From NCBI GenBank assembly GCA_016707605.1, contig JADJHJ010000001.1:496001-560000 (forward strand): 64,000 nt of DNA. Direction: 5' to 3'. The translations under genes were made by a program, and so were the position numbers. The stretch comes from Candidatus Promineofilum glycogenicum (GTDB lineage Bacteria > Chloroflexota > Anaerolineae > Promineifilales > Promineifilaceae). Positions 35,747-44,737 of the stretch are shown here, piece by piece; the stretch's first letter is position 1, and the number at the start of each line of letters is the position of its first letter. The notes beneath the pieces were generated by a model that saw only the letters and a program-made list of their open reading frames with translations, was not told where the DNA came from and did no database searches.

Positions 35747-36292
35747 CTACGCCAACTCGGCAACCGCGTCGGGAACCTTGATCAACTCGACTTCGATCTC
35801 GATGTTGATCTGGTCGCCGACGAGCCAGCCGCCCGTCTCCAGCGCCTGGTTCCAGGTCAGACCCCAATCCTTGCGGTCGATCTTGGTCAGGCCGCAGAAG
35901 CCGGCGCTGGTCGTGCCCCACGGGCTTTGGGCCAGGCCGTAGTACTCCACGTCCAGCGCCACCTCGCGGGTGACGTCGCGGATGGTCAGGTCGCCGATGA
36001 GCCGGCCGTGGCCATTGGCCAACTGCTCCACGCGCGTGCTCTTGAAGGTCATGGCCGGGTAGTTCGCCGCGTCCAGGAAGTCGGGCGAACGCAGGTGGCC
36101 GTCACGCCGCTCGTCGCGGGTGTTGATGCTGTCGGTGTAGATGGTCGCCTCGACGGTGGAGCGCGCCGGCTGCTCTTCGTCGTAGTTGACGACGATGTCG
36201 TACTTGGCGAACTCGCCGCGAACCTTGGTGATCATCATGTGACGGGCGACGAAGCTGATGTGCGTGTGAGCGTTGTCTACTTGCCAGGTCAT
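35747..36292 (-). CDS. YceI-family lipid-binding-like protein
   Basis: 181 residues from ATG 36292, with GGGAG 10 nt upstream. Typical lipocalin-like YceI pattern: TWQVDNAHTHISFVARHM, ANYPAMTFKST, LIGDLTIRDVTREVALDVEY, DRKDWGLTWNQALETGGWLVGDQ. No signal peptide is present, so it is probably cytoplasmic, unlike E. coli YceI. Members bind isoprenoid or amphipathic molecules. It is transcribed divergently from a TetR gene, and two palindromes in the shared region suggest TetR control. Confidence 0.9.
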   Translation of the reverse strand: MTWQVDNAHTHISFVARHMMITKVRGEFAKYDIVVNYDEEQPARSTVEATIYTDSINTRDERRDGHLRSPDFLDAANYPAMTFKSTRVEQLANGHGRLIGDLTIRDVTREVALDVEYYGLAQSPWGTTSAGFCGLTKIDRKDWGLTWNQALETGGWLVGDQINIEIEVELIKVPDAVAELA

Positions 36293-36328
36293 TTTTTGGT
36301 AACTCCCTTTTCTCGTTTTTCCCAATAT

Positions 36329-36377
36329 GTGGACTACAGTCCGTTTATCTGCTAGAATATTAGCGGACTTGAGTCCA
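36329..36377. promoter_or_regulatory. Twin GGACTNNAGTCC operators in a divergent promoter
   Basis: Perfect palindromes GGACTACAGTCC (36331-36342) and GGACTTGAGTCC (36365-36376) have centres 34 bp apart. On the plus strand TGGACT (36330-36335), 17 nt and TAGAAT (36353-36358) form a promoter, with operators over the -35 and just past the -10. On the minus strand a mirror TGGACT, 17 nt, TAGCAG is possible. Confidence 0.65.
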
Positions 36378-36467
36378 CTTGTCAAGTGCATCTTCATATG
36401 ATTTGCGTATAATTACTGGAAATCGCGTTGCGGCTATCAACTCCGGTTTCCAAGAGAGACACGTCTC

Positions 36468-37394
<927 letters not shown>

Positions 37395-37401
37395 TGGCAG
37401 A

Positions 37402-39228
37402 ATGAACACACGACACGACCTTCCATCCACTGCGCGCCGGCCGCTGCTGGCGCTGTGCGGCGGGCTGCTGTTGGCCCTGCTGCTGGCTGCCGGGCCGGCC
37501 GGCGGCCGGGCGATGGACGACAGCCCCGGCCCGGCTACGGCCGAGGCGACCGACGCGCCCGCCTTCGGCGTCGTCTTCATCAGTTCGGCCGAGGACCGCC
37601 ACCCCGGCAGCGGACGCACGCCGCAATCGCTGGAGCAGCAGTACCAGAACGGCCTGACCACCGGCGCGGCGTGGAACCGCTGGCCGCTCTACTGGTTCAA
37701 CATCGAGCAAAGCCCCGGCGTCTTCAACTGGACGACGCAGGACGCCACGGTGCAGGCCGACATCGCCCACGGCTTCCAACTCAACGCCATCCTGCTGGGC
37801 ACGCCCGGCTTCTATACCACCAACGCCGCCCGCGCCAGCCGCGTGCCCCGTCTGCGGCCGGGCGAGCTAAGCCTCGACGCGCCGGAGCAGGCCACGCCGC
37901 TGGGGCTGTTCGAGCCGACCTTCAGCGACGGCACGGATACCCTGGCCCCCGGCCAGACACCCAACCCGGCCAACAAGTGGGCCGTCTTCGCCACCGCCGC
38001 CGTCAACCGCTATAAACCCGGCGGGCAACTGGCCACGGCCAACGGTTGGCCGGCCGGCGTTGGCGTCACCCACTGGGAGATATGGAACGAACCCGACCTC
38101 GATATCTTCTGGGACGCCAGCATCGAGGATTACGCCCGGCTGCTGAAGGTCGGCTATCTGGCGACCAAGGCCGCCGACCCCAACGCGACGGTGCTCTTTG
38201 CCGGGCTGGCCAACTCCTACGCCAGCGGCGACAAGTTCGAGTACTACCGCCGCGTCCTGACCATCCTGGCCGCCGACCCGGCCGCGGCCGAGCACGGCTT
38301 CTACCACGACATCCTGGCCACCCACAGCTACTTCCACGCCTGGAAGTCGTGGTACCACGTCTACCGCGCCCGCGGGGCGATGCACGACTTCGGCTTCGAG
38401 AAGCCCATCTGGCTCAACGAGTCGGGCGTGGCCATCTGGGACGACTACCCCGGCCCGGTGTGGGACGCGCAGAGCGCGCTGCGGGCCACGGCCGGCGAGC
38501 AGGCCGACTACATCATCCAGTCGGCCCTGTACGCCCTGTTCGCCGGGGCCGACGGCGTCTTCCACTTCCAGCTCTACGACGGCTGCGGCAACCAGCCGGC
38601 GGGCACCAACTTCCCGCCCCACAACGGGGAGTTGTGCGACGAGCACAACGAGTATCAGGGCAAGCCCTGCGCCGGGGACGCCAACGGCCTCTTCCGCAAC
38701 CCGACCGACATGCTCTGCTTCACCCAGCACCCCCAGCCGGGTTCGGCGCGGTCGGGGTTGAGCGCCTATCAGGTGTTGACAACCTACCTGAGCGGCGCTG
38801 TGCCCTACTGGCGGACACGCGCGGGGGAAGCGGCTGTCTGCCCCGGCCAGGTGAATGCCGATCAGAAGACGCCGCCGCAGGAGATCATCGCCTTCTACCG
38901 GTCGGCCACGAATGAGCGCGTCGTCGGCCTCTGGACGCTGTGCGACCGCGCGGAGACGGCCGTCCTCGACGCCACCAGCGCCGACGGCCGGGCGACGCTG
39001 GTCTTCCCCGACGGCCGCACGCAGGCCATCACCGCCGTCGACGGCCGCTACACCATCGCCCTGCCGCCGGCCACCAACCGCAACCCGTTCCCGTTTGGCC
39101 AGTCGCCCAACCCGCTGTTCCCCATCGGCGGCTCGCCGGTGCTGCTGGTCGAGAAGGACGACCACGGAGAGAGTTGGCCCTACCACACCTACACGCCGGT
39201 CATCACTGCCCTGCTTTCAGAGCAATAG
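37402..39228 (+). CDS. Secreted clan GH-A glycosidase-like protein (GH39-type)
   Basis: 608 residues with signal peptide (LLALCGGLLLALLLAAGPAGG). The TIM-barrel body carries WEIWNEPDLDIFWD (acid/base Glu ~229) and KPIWLNESGVAIWD (nucleophile Glu ~339), flanked by YARLLKVGYLATKAADPNA as in GH39-like enzymes. A C-terminal ~90-residue beta domain (VLDATSADGRATLVFPDGR) may be an accessory module. It is the second such protein in the window (cf. 6530-7900). Substrate unknown; probably extracellular polysaccharide. Confidence 0.82.
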   Translation: MNTRHDLPSTARRPLLALCGGLLLALLLAAGPAGGRAMDDSPGPATAEATDAPAFGVVFISSAEDRHPGSGRTPQSLEQQYQNGLTTGAAWNRWPLYWFNIEQSPGVFNWTTQDATVQADIAHGFQLNAILLGTPGFYTTNAARASRVPRLRPGELSLDAPEQATPLGLFEPTFSDGTDTLAPGQTPNPANKWAVFATAAVNRYKPGGQLATANGWPAGVGVTHWEIWNEPDLDIFWDASIEDYARLLKVGYLATKAADPNATVLFAGLANSYASGDKFEYYRRVLTILAADPAAAEHGFYHDILATHSYFHAWKSWYHVYRARGAMHDFGFEKPIWLNESGVAIWDDYPGPVWDAQSALRATAGEQADYIIQSALYALFAGADGVFHFQLYDGCGNQPAGTNFPPHNGELCDEHNEYQGKPCAGDANGLFRNPTDMLCFTQHPQPGSARSGLSAYQVLTTYLSGAVPYWRTRAGEAAVCPGQVNADQKTPPQEIIAFYRSATNERVVGLWTLCDRAETAVLDATSADGRATLVFPDGRTQAITAVDGRYTIALPPATNRNPFPFGQSPNPLFPIGGSPVLLVEKDDHGESWPYHTYTPVITALLSEQ

Positions 39229-39231
39229 GAA

Positions 39232-39312
39232 GAAAGCAACCACAGATTACACAGATTTCACAGATTTATTCTGCTAATCTGTGAAATCTGCGTAATCTGT
39301 GGTTGCTTTCTC
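39232..39312. repeat. CACAGATT-type palindrome
   Basis: Long arms beginning GAAAGCAACCACAGATTACA and its complement, about 35 bp with few mismatches and a short AT-rich loop. The arms contain 9-nt units (TTACACAGA, TTTCACAGA). Confidence 0.93.
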
Positions 39313-39326
39313 TTCAGGAAAAACAC

Positions 39327-40055
39327 ATGGAAAACCCAATCTTGCTGGACTTTCCCTACAGCTTCGAGACGGAGCGGCTCATCATCCGCGGGCCGCTGCC
39401 GGACGACGCCGCGCCGCTGCGGCAGGCGGTGGTCGAGTCGCAGCCGGAGTTGAAGCCGTGGATGCCCTGGGCGGTGGACGTGCCGACCGAGGAGTGGTAT
39501 CGCGTCCGCGTGCGCGAGGGGCGGCTGAAGTTCCTGGCCCGCGAGGATTTGTGGATGATGCTGACGCTGAAGGAGGATGGGCTGATCATCGGCGGCAGCG
39601 GGCTGCACCGCATCGACTGGGCCGTGCCCAAGTTCGAGATCGGCTACTGGGCGCGCACCAGCCACGCCGGGCGGGGCTACATCACCGAGGCCGTCAACGG
39701 CATCACCCGCTTCGCCTTCGAGACGCTGGGGGCGCGGCGGGTGGAGATTCGCTGCGACGTGAAGAATGTGCGCAGCGCGGCCGTGGCCCGCCGCGCCGGC
39801 TTCGAGTTGGAGGGCACCTTCCGCCTCGACGCCCGCGACCACATCACCGGCGGCCTGCGCGATACCTATATCTTTGCGCAGGGTCGGGCAGGATTAGGGA
39901 TTAGGCAGGGGCCAGGGAAGAGCCTCTCCCTAACCCCTAATCCCTGGCCCCTTACTCTTCAGCGTACATGGCCTCAATCTCACCCAAGTGCATATCACAG
40001 ATGTTCTTGCGCTTCAGCTTCAGCGTCGGCGTCATCTCGCCGCCTTCGATGCTGA
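39327..40055 (+). CDS. GNAT acetyltransferase (RimJ/RimL type) with repeat-encoded tail
   Basis: ATG 39327 has AGGA 8 nt upstream. Residues 1-188 are a full GNAT: FETERLIIRGPLPDDA, IGYWARTSHAGRGYITEAVN (acetyl-CoA loop), VRSAAVARRAGFELEGTFR. The natural end should be near TYIFAQG at ~39885. A TAATCCC/AGGGGCC repeat there has no stop in this frame, so translation would run 50-60 codons further, into DNA antisense to the fadD-like gene (104-nt overlap). Substrate unknown. Confidence 0.82.
   Translation: MENPILLDFPYSFETERLIIRGPLPDDAAPLRQAVVESQPELKPWMPWAVDVPTEEWYRVRVREGRLKFLAREDLWMMLTLKEDGLIIGGSGLHRIDWAVPKFEIGYWARTSHAGRGYITEAVNGITRFAFETLGARRVEIRCDVKNVRSAAVARRAGFELEGTFRLDARDHITGGLRDTYIFAQGRAGLGIRQGPGKSLSLTPNPWPLTLQRTWPQSHPSAYHRCSCASASASASSRRLRC
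39891..39954. repeat. Mixed TTAGGGA / AGGGGCC palindrome
   Basis: GGATTAGGGATTAGG..GGGGCCAGGGAAGAG and the complementary CTCTCCCTAACCCCTAATCCC..GGCCCC combine two heptamer families. It covers the expected GNAT stop and touches the fadD-like stop. Confidence 0.85.
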
Positions 40056-41742
40056 AGGGCTTGGGCAGTAGCGTGAACTTGCGCACCTGCTCCACGCGGG
40101 CGAACTGGGTGTTGACCTGCTCGTCGATGTCGGCCTGAATCGCCTCGATCACTTTGGGGTGGCTGTGCAACGCCGCGCCGACGATGCCGTTGGCCTCGGC
40201 GAAGCGTTCGGCCTTCTCCAGGTCGAGTGTCAGCAGGGCACAGAGATATTTGCGCCCCTCGCCCACCAGCACCGCGTCGCCCACCAACTCCAGATTCTTT
40301 AGCGCCGCCTCGATGTTGCGTGGAGCGATGTTCTTGCCGCCGGAGGTGATGATGATGTCCTTCTTGCGGCCGACGATGGTCAGGAAGCCGTCCTCATCGA
40401 AGCGGCCCAGGTCGCCGGAGTGGAGCCAGCCGTTGATCAGCGTGTCGGCTGTGGCCGCGGCGTCCTTGTAGTAGCCCATGAAGACGTTGGGGCCGCGCAG
40501 TAGAATCTCGCCGTCGGGAGCGAGCTTGACCTCGCTGCCCGGCCACGCCTGCCCGGTCGTGCCGATCTTGGTCGCGCCGGGGCGGTTGAACGTCGTCGGC
40601 CCGCACCCCTCCGACTGGCCGTAGACCTCGTAGATGGTCACGTCCAGCCCGCTGAAGAACTCCAGGATGGCCGGGTCAATGGCCGCCGCGCCGGAGACGG
40701 CCACGCGGGTGCGGCTGAAGCCCAGCAGCGGCTTGACCTTGCCGAAGACCAGCCTCTCGGCCACTTTGTACTTGGCGGCCAGGGCGCCGCCCGGCTGGCG
40801 GCCGGCGTTGCGCTCGGCCACGACCTCGCGGCCGACCGTCTGCGCCCAGTCGGCGATGCGCTTGCGCGCGCCGTGGGCCTCGCCCAGCCGCTCGGCCACC
40901 CGGCCGCGGAAGCGCTCCCACACGCCGGGCACGCCGAAGAAGACCGTCGGCTGCACCTCGCGCAGGTTGTCGGGTAGTTTGGTCAGCGACTCGGCGTAGT
41001 AGATGGGGAAGCCGACCGTGGCCGCGGTGTGGATGGTGAACATCTGCTCGGCGATGTGGGACAGCGGCAGATAGGACAGCAGCACGTCGTTGGGCGTCAG
41101 GCGGAATAGCTCCTGCCCGTTGCGGGCGGTGGAGGCCAGGTTGGTGTGCGACAGCATGACCGCCTTGGGCGGGCCGGTGGTGCCGGAGGTGTAGATGAGG
41201 CTGGCCAGTTGCTCCATCTCGATGGCCGCGATGCGGGCGTCGAGGTCGGCTTCGGTCGTGTCGGCGGCCAGGGCCAGGAACGCCTCCCAATTCAGTGCCA
41301 GCGGATCGTTGACCTTCGTGCCGCGCATCAGCACGGCCGTGCGCAGGTGGGGCAGCCGGTCGCGCACTTCCTTGATCTTGGCCCATTGTCCCTCGTTCTC
41401 CAGGAGGACGACGGGCGCTTCGGAGTGGTTGAGGATGTACTGGACTTCGGAGGGGCTGTTGGTGGTATAGATGCCCGCGCCGACGCCGCCGACCATCATG
41501 GCCGCCACCTGACCGATGGCCCACTCCGGCCGGTTGAAGCCGAGCATACAGACGACCTGGCCGGGCTGGACGCCGAGGGTCATCAATGCCCGGGCCGCCG
41601 TGCGCACCTGGCTGACGTACTCTTCCCAGGAAGTGGGAACCCAGGCCGCGCCGAGTCTCTCATAGTAAGCGGGCGCGGCCGGGCGGACGCGCCGGTGCTG
41701 CTGGAATCGATCGATAATGCTATCCCGTTTGCTGGCTGCCAT
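39952..41742 (-). CDS. Long-chain acyl-CoA synthetase (FadD15-like)
   Basis: 596 residues from ATG 41742, with GGAGG 9-11 nt upstream. An in-frame ATG at 41799 lacks a ribosome site. ANL superfamily motifs: LIYTSGTTGPPKAVMLSH (P-loop), YGQSEGCGPTT, HSGDLGRFDEDGFLTIVGRKKD, the hinge ITSGGKNI, and TLKLKRK (C-terminal catalytic Lys). It activates fatty acids with ATP and CoA, feeding the acyl-CoA dehydrogenase at 32617-33780. Confidence 0.92.
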   Translation of the reverse strand: MAASKRDSIIDRFQQHRRVRPAAPAYYERLGAAWVPTSWEEYVSQVRTAARALMTLGVQPGQVVCMLGFNRPEWAIGQVAAMMVGGVGAGIYTTNSPSEVQYILNHSEAPVVLLENEGQWAKIKEVRDRLPHLRTAVLMRGTKVNDPLALNWEAFLALAADTTEADLDARIAAIEMEQLASLIYTSGTTGPPKAVMLSHTNLASTARNGQELFRLTPNDVLLSYLPLSHIAEQMFTIHTAATVGFPIYYAESLTKLPDNLREVQPTVFFGVPGVWERFRGRVAERLGEAHGARKRIADWAQTVGREVVAERNAGRQPGGALAAKYKVAERLVFGKVKPLLGFSRTRVAVSGAAAIDPAILEFFSGLDVTIYEVYGQSEGCGPTTFNRPGATKIGTTGQAWPGSEVKLAPDGEILLRGPNVFMGYYKDAAATADTLINGWLHSGDLGRFDEDGFLTIVGRKKDIIITSGGKNIAPRNIEAALKNLELVGDAVLVGEGRKYLCALLTLDLEKAERFAEANGIVGAALHSHPKVIEAIQADIDEQVNTQFARVEQVRKFTLLPKPFSIEGGEMTPTLKLKRKNICDMHLGEIEAMYAEE

Positions 41743-41817
41743 TGGCTCTGTGCCCTCCGTTGTTAAAGCCCACTGACTAACTTCGATGATAATGGACAAC
41801 CACTATACCGTGAGGCT

Positions 41818-41872
41818 GGAAGAATGGCACGCAGATGACGCTGATCCGGCGTCATCTGCGTGCCATTCTTCC
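41818..41872. repeat. Perfect 24-bp palindrome, 7-nt loop
   Basis: Arms 41818-41841 and 41849-41872, core GGCACGCAGATGACGC. Between two minus-strand genes, three bases past the phosphoesterase stop; possible terminator but no U-tract. Confidence 0.93.
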
Positions 41873-41874
41873 GC

Positions 41875-42744
41875 CTATACCGTCCAACCCGGCGGGCCGG
41901 TGAACGGCCGCACGTCGTCGTCGCACAGGACGAGGCGCACGCTCTCCTCCAGCGACATCAGCCCGGCCAGCACCGCCTCCTGGTAGCGGTCGGCCCAGCG
42001 GAAGATGAGGCCGCGCGCCTTGCGCAGTTCGACGAGCATGATCTGGGCCAAAGGGCCGCCCTCGTCCAGGAAGCCGGAGTCCACGTAGTCACGCTCGATT
42101 TGCGCGTAGTCATACGGGAGGCGGACTAGCTCAGCCGTCCATTGCCCGGCCCACACGAAGCGGCCGTAGGCGGCGCGGCGATCCTCGTCGAACGACGCGC
42201 CGACCGAGCCGATATTGACCACCAGTGTGCCGTCCAACGCACGGGTCAATGGCCGGTGGGTGTGGCCGGTGACGAAGACGGCCGGCGCGGGGGCGATCTG
42301 GCGGCGCAGGTCGTCATCGGTGGTCATCGGGTAGACGCCGTCGCGGTTGTTGCGCATGGAGGCGTGGACGATGCGCAGCAGGTCGCCGTTGGGCGCGGCG
42401 CGCTCGAACACGTCGGGCAAGGCCGCCAGCAGGCCAACGTGGTGGGCCGACTGGGCCAGGGCGAAGTGGGCGAAGCGCGTTGTCTCGTAGCCGGGGCCAG
42501 GCAGGGAGCGCGCCGGGTCGGCGCAATCGAGCACGAAGTCCTCGTGGTTGCCGCGCAGCAGCCGCCAGCCGTCGGCCCATTGCCGCTCCACCAGCACGTC
42601 GAGGCACTCGCCCGACCGCGGCCCGCGGTTGACGATGTCGCCGCCGACGACGACCAGGTCGGGCGACCAGGCGTCGATGTCGGCGATGACCGTCCGCAGC
42701 GCGGGGAGATTGCCGTGGATGTCGGACAGGACGGCGATTCGCAT
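41875..42744 (-). CDS. Calcineurin-like metallophosphoesterase (YfcE/MPE2 type)
   Basis: 289 residues with all metal-binding motifs: SDIHGN (DxH), GGDIVNRG (GD), LRGNHEDF (GNHE) and VTGHTHRP (GHTH). The C-terminal ~90 residues are extra helices. Probable phosphodiesterase or phosphatase of unknown substrate. ATG 42744 is preceded by TATAAT at a 6-nt gap with no ribosome site. Divergent from ydcF-like gene. Confidence 0.9.
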   Translation of the reverse strand: MRIAVLSDIHGNLPALRTVIADIDAWSPDLVVVGGDIVNRGPRSGECLDVLVERQWADGWRLLRGNHEDFVLDCADPARSLPGPGYETTRFAHFALAQSAHHVGLLAALPDVFERAAPNGDLLRIVHASMRNNRDGVYPMTTDDDLRRQIAPAPAVFVTGHTHRPLTRALDGTLVVNIGSVGASFDEDRRAAYGRFVWAGQWTAELVRLPYDYAQIERDYVDSGFLDEGGPLAQIMLVELRKARGLIFRWADRYQEAVLAGLMSLEESVRLVLCDDDVRPFTGPPGWTV

Positions 42745-42750
42745 AGGTTG

Positions 42751-42823
42751 ATTATAGCAGCAGGGCAGCGGGGGCGAGCCCCTTGGGAGGGGGGAGAGGG
42801 CTTTGCCGGCATCCTGTTATAAT
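42751..42823. promoter_or_regulatory. Divergent leaderless promoter pair
   Basis: TATAAT on the minus strand at 42751-42756 and TATAAT on the plus strand at 42818-42823. Each ends exactly 6 nt before its ATG (42744 and 42830). The gap contains a G-rich CGAGCCCCTTGGGAGGGG repeat. No TTGACA-like -35 is evident for either. Confidence 0.65.
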
Positions 42824-42829
42824 CGCCTG

Positions 42830-43618
42830 ATGTTCGTCTTTCTTTCCAAGCTTCTACCGCTACTAATTTACCCGCTGGGTGTGGCTTGCTTGTTGCTGAT
42901 CGTGGCCCTGGTGTGGAAGCGGGCCTGGCGGCCGTTGGTCGTCATGGCGCTGCTGGTGTTGTGGATCGGCAGCAGCCGCTACGTCGCCTACGCCCTGGTG
43001 CGCAGCCTGGAGACGCGCTACCCGGCGCTGGACGGCGCGCCCACGGCCGACGCTATCGTCGTGCTGGGCGGCGGCACGCGCTCCGGCGACCCGCCGCGGC
43101 CGATGCCCGAAGTCAACGAGGCCGGCGACCGGCTGTTCTACGCCGCCCGGCTCTATCAGGACGGGGCGGCCGAGGTAGTGCTGGTGACGGGCGGCAGCAT
43201 CGAGTGGATGCAGCCGGAGGGCATCCCCCCGGAGGCCAACGATATGTCGCTGCTGATGCAACTGCTGGGCGTGCCCGACGAGGCGCTGTGGTTGGAGGTG
43301 GAGTCGCGCAACACGTATGAGAATGCGCTTTACAGCCGGGAGATGTTGGCCGCCGAGGGGCTGGACGACATCCTGCTGGTCACGTCGGCCATGCACATGC
43401 CGCGCTCCGTGCCGCTGTTCGAGGCGCAGGGATTGCGCGTGACGGCCGCGCCGACCGACTTCCTGGTGTCCGACGCCGAGTGGCAACACCTCTGGCGCGG
43501 CGGCTTCTCGGCCACGCTCATCAACCTGCTGCCGAACGTGGAGTATCTGACCTACACGACGCGCTGCCTGAAGGAGTATATCGGCATTGTTGTGTATGGG
43601 ATGCGGGGGTGGCTATAA
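42830..43618 (+). CDS. YdcF/ElyC-like DUF218 membrane protein
   Basis: 262 residues. Two N-terminal helices (LLPLLIYPLGVACLLLIVAL; LVVMALLVLWIGSSRYV), then the DUF218 domain: ADAIVVLGGGTRSGDP, EVVLVTGGS, ESRNTYENALYSREML, DILLVTSAMHMPRSVPLFEAQGL. E. coli ElyC, with this architecture, affects undecaprenyl carrier use and envelope integrity. An envelope role is a reasonable inference here. Confidence 0.88.
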   Translation: MFVFLSKLLPLLIYPLGVACLLLIVALVWKRAWRPLVVMALLVLWIGSSRYVAYALVRSLETRYPALDGAPTADAIVVLGGGTRSGDPPRPMPEVNEAGDRLFYAARLYQDGAAEVVLVTGGSIEWMQPEGIPPEANDMSLLMQLLGVPDEALWLEVESRNTYENALYSREMLAAEGLDDILLVTSAMHMPRSVPLFEAQGLRVTAAPTDFLVSDAEWQHLWRGGFSATLINLLPNVEYLTYTTRCLKEYIGIVVYGMRGWL

Positions 43619-43622
43619 ACGT

Positions 43623-43656
43623 AGAAACCGAGTTTCTTCTGAGAAACTCGGTTTCT
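43623..43656. terminator. Bidirectional hairpin terminator
   Basis: 15-bp perfect arms AGAAACCGAGTTTCT/AGAAACTCGGTTTCT with a 4-nt loop between convergent genes (stops at 43618 and 43664). T and A runs border it. Confidence 0.7.
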
Positions 43657-43663
43657 AATAACC

Positions 43664-43969
43664 TTAAAAGAGACCCCAATCCCCCCCCGCCCCCTCTTCC
43701 ATCATCGACGGATCCCACAACTCGTTGCCAATCTCGACCTGCACGCCGCCAGGGATGACTTGGTTGCCTACCAGGCGCACCTGTTCGATCAACTGCGGCC
43801 CGTAGGGGCAGAAGGGGGTAGTCAGGATCATGGTGATCTTGGCTCGATCACTCGGTTCGTCGATCTCCAGGTTGCGCACCAACCCCAGTTCGACAATGTT
43901 CATGCCGATCTCCGGGTCGATGACCGACCGCAGCGACTCGAGCAGTTCGTCTTCCTTGCTCGTAATCAT
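43664..43969 (-). CDS. sufT: MIP18/DUF59 (SufT-like) Fe-S assembly protein
   Basis: 101 residues from ATG 43969, overlapping the SufR-like stop (ATGA). DUF59 pattern: LRSVIDPEIGMNIVELGLV, ITMILTTPFCPYGPQLIEQV with the conserved Cys. Such proteins help Fe-S maturation or transfer. Placement directly behind the SUF regulator and divergent from sufCBD supports a SufT role. Symbol is by context and domain. Confidence 0.85.
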   Translation of the reverse strand: MITSKEDELLESLRSVIDPEIGMNIVELGLVRNLEIDEPSDRAKITMILTTPFCPYGPQLIEQVRLVGNQVIPGGVQVEIGNELWDPSMMEEGAGGDWGLF

Positions 43970-44509
43970 CCAATCGTCTCCAGATGTCCGTTGGGCGCGC
44001 CGACCGGCATCGCCTCGGCGACGACGCTGACCGTGAACTGGCAGCAGTCCGCGCCCTGTAACATGCAGCTCTCTTGCCGCACCGGCAGTTGCAACACGCC
44101 GTCCATCAGCTTCTTGTCGAAGGTGCAGACCTCGGCGTGGGCGCTGCCGATGGACAGGTAGGGGCAACTATATTCGATCAGGCGGAAGCCCGTCTCCGTC
44201 TTCTCCCAGGTGGACCTCTTTCATCTCGTCCAGCAGGCGGTTGGTCAGACGCACGTAGCGCTTGGGGAAAAGCTCTTGCCCCTGGGCGCTGAGGGAGTAG
44301 ACGTAGTAGGGGCGGCCGACCTTGCGCCGCACACTGGCGGCCTCGATGGCCCCCGCGGCCAGGAGGGCATTGAGGTGGTGGCGAACGGTGACGGGCGATA
44401 TGTCGGCGACCTCGGCCAACTCTTCGACGGTGGAGTGGGGCGACGACTTGATGCTATGTAGGATCACTTCGCGCGTCGTGCGCTTCTTTGTCTGGTTGTC
44501 GATGGTCAA
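43966..44509 (-). CDS. sufR: SufR-like Fe-S-sensing regulator, one frameshift
   Basis: Start chosen at TTG 44509, which has GAGG 8 nt upstream; codons further up are the promoter. Winged helix: REVILHSIKSSPHSTVEELAEVADISPVTVRHHLNALLAAG and RRKVGRPYYVYSLS. An extra G in GGG near 44210 breaks the frame at KEVHL. In the next frame the protein resumes with EKTETGFRLIEYSC and carries C-X12-C plus later QESC and ADCC cysteines, matching the 4Fe-4S ligand region of SufR regulators. The stop overlaps sufT. It probably represses sufCBD when clusters are plentiful. Frameshift probably a sequence error. Confidence 0.82.
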
Positions 44510-44585
44510 CTCGCTTTCCTCGGTTGGCGCCTGCTTGGTGGCCGCCGCGGGGGGGGGGGGCGCTTTGCCCGGGCGACCCCACGGG

Positions 44586-44676
44586 ATTATAGCAATCGGA
44601 CTCTTCCCTGTCAATTTAGGGTATTTTTATCAATAATATCATATTTATTGACGCTCCTGGGAGGGAGTGCTATAAT
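44586..44676. promoter_or_regulatory. Divergent suf promoters with central palindrome
   Basis: Minus strand: TTGACA (44609-44614), 17 nt, TATAAT (44586-44591), a perfect consensus for sufR-sufT. Plus strand: TTGACG (44648-44653), 17 nt, TATAAT (44671-44676) for sufCBD. Between the two -35 boxes lies TCAATAA-N8-TTATTGA (44630-44636, 44645-44651), overlapping the plus -35: probable SufR operator. Confidence 0.75.
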
Positions 44677-44737
44677 CCCGCCTGATAAACGACGGCTGCG
44701 GCCGATTGCATTTGACCACCGAGGAGCTAACTAGACG

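Noticed and set aside
44510..44614. Longer SufR start at TTG 44614
   Set aside because: Those codons coincide with a perfect TTGACA-17-TATAAT promoter; TTG 44509 has a ribosome site.
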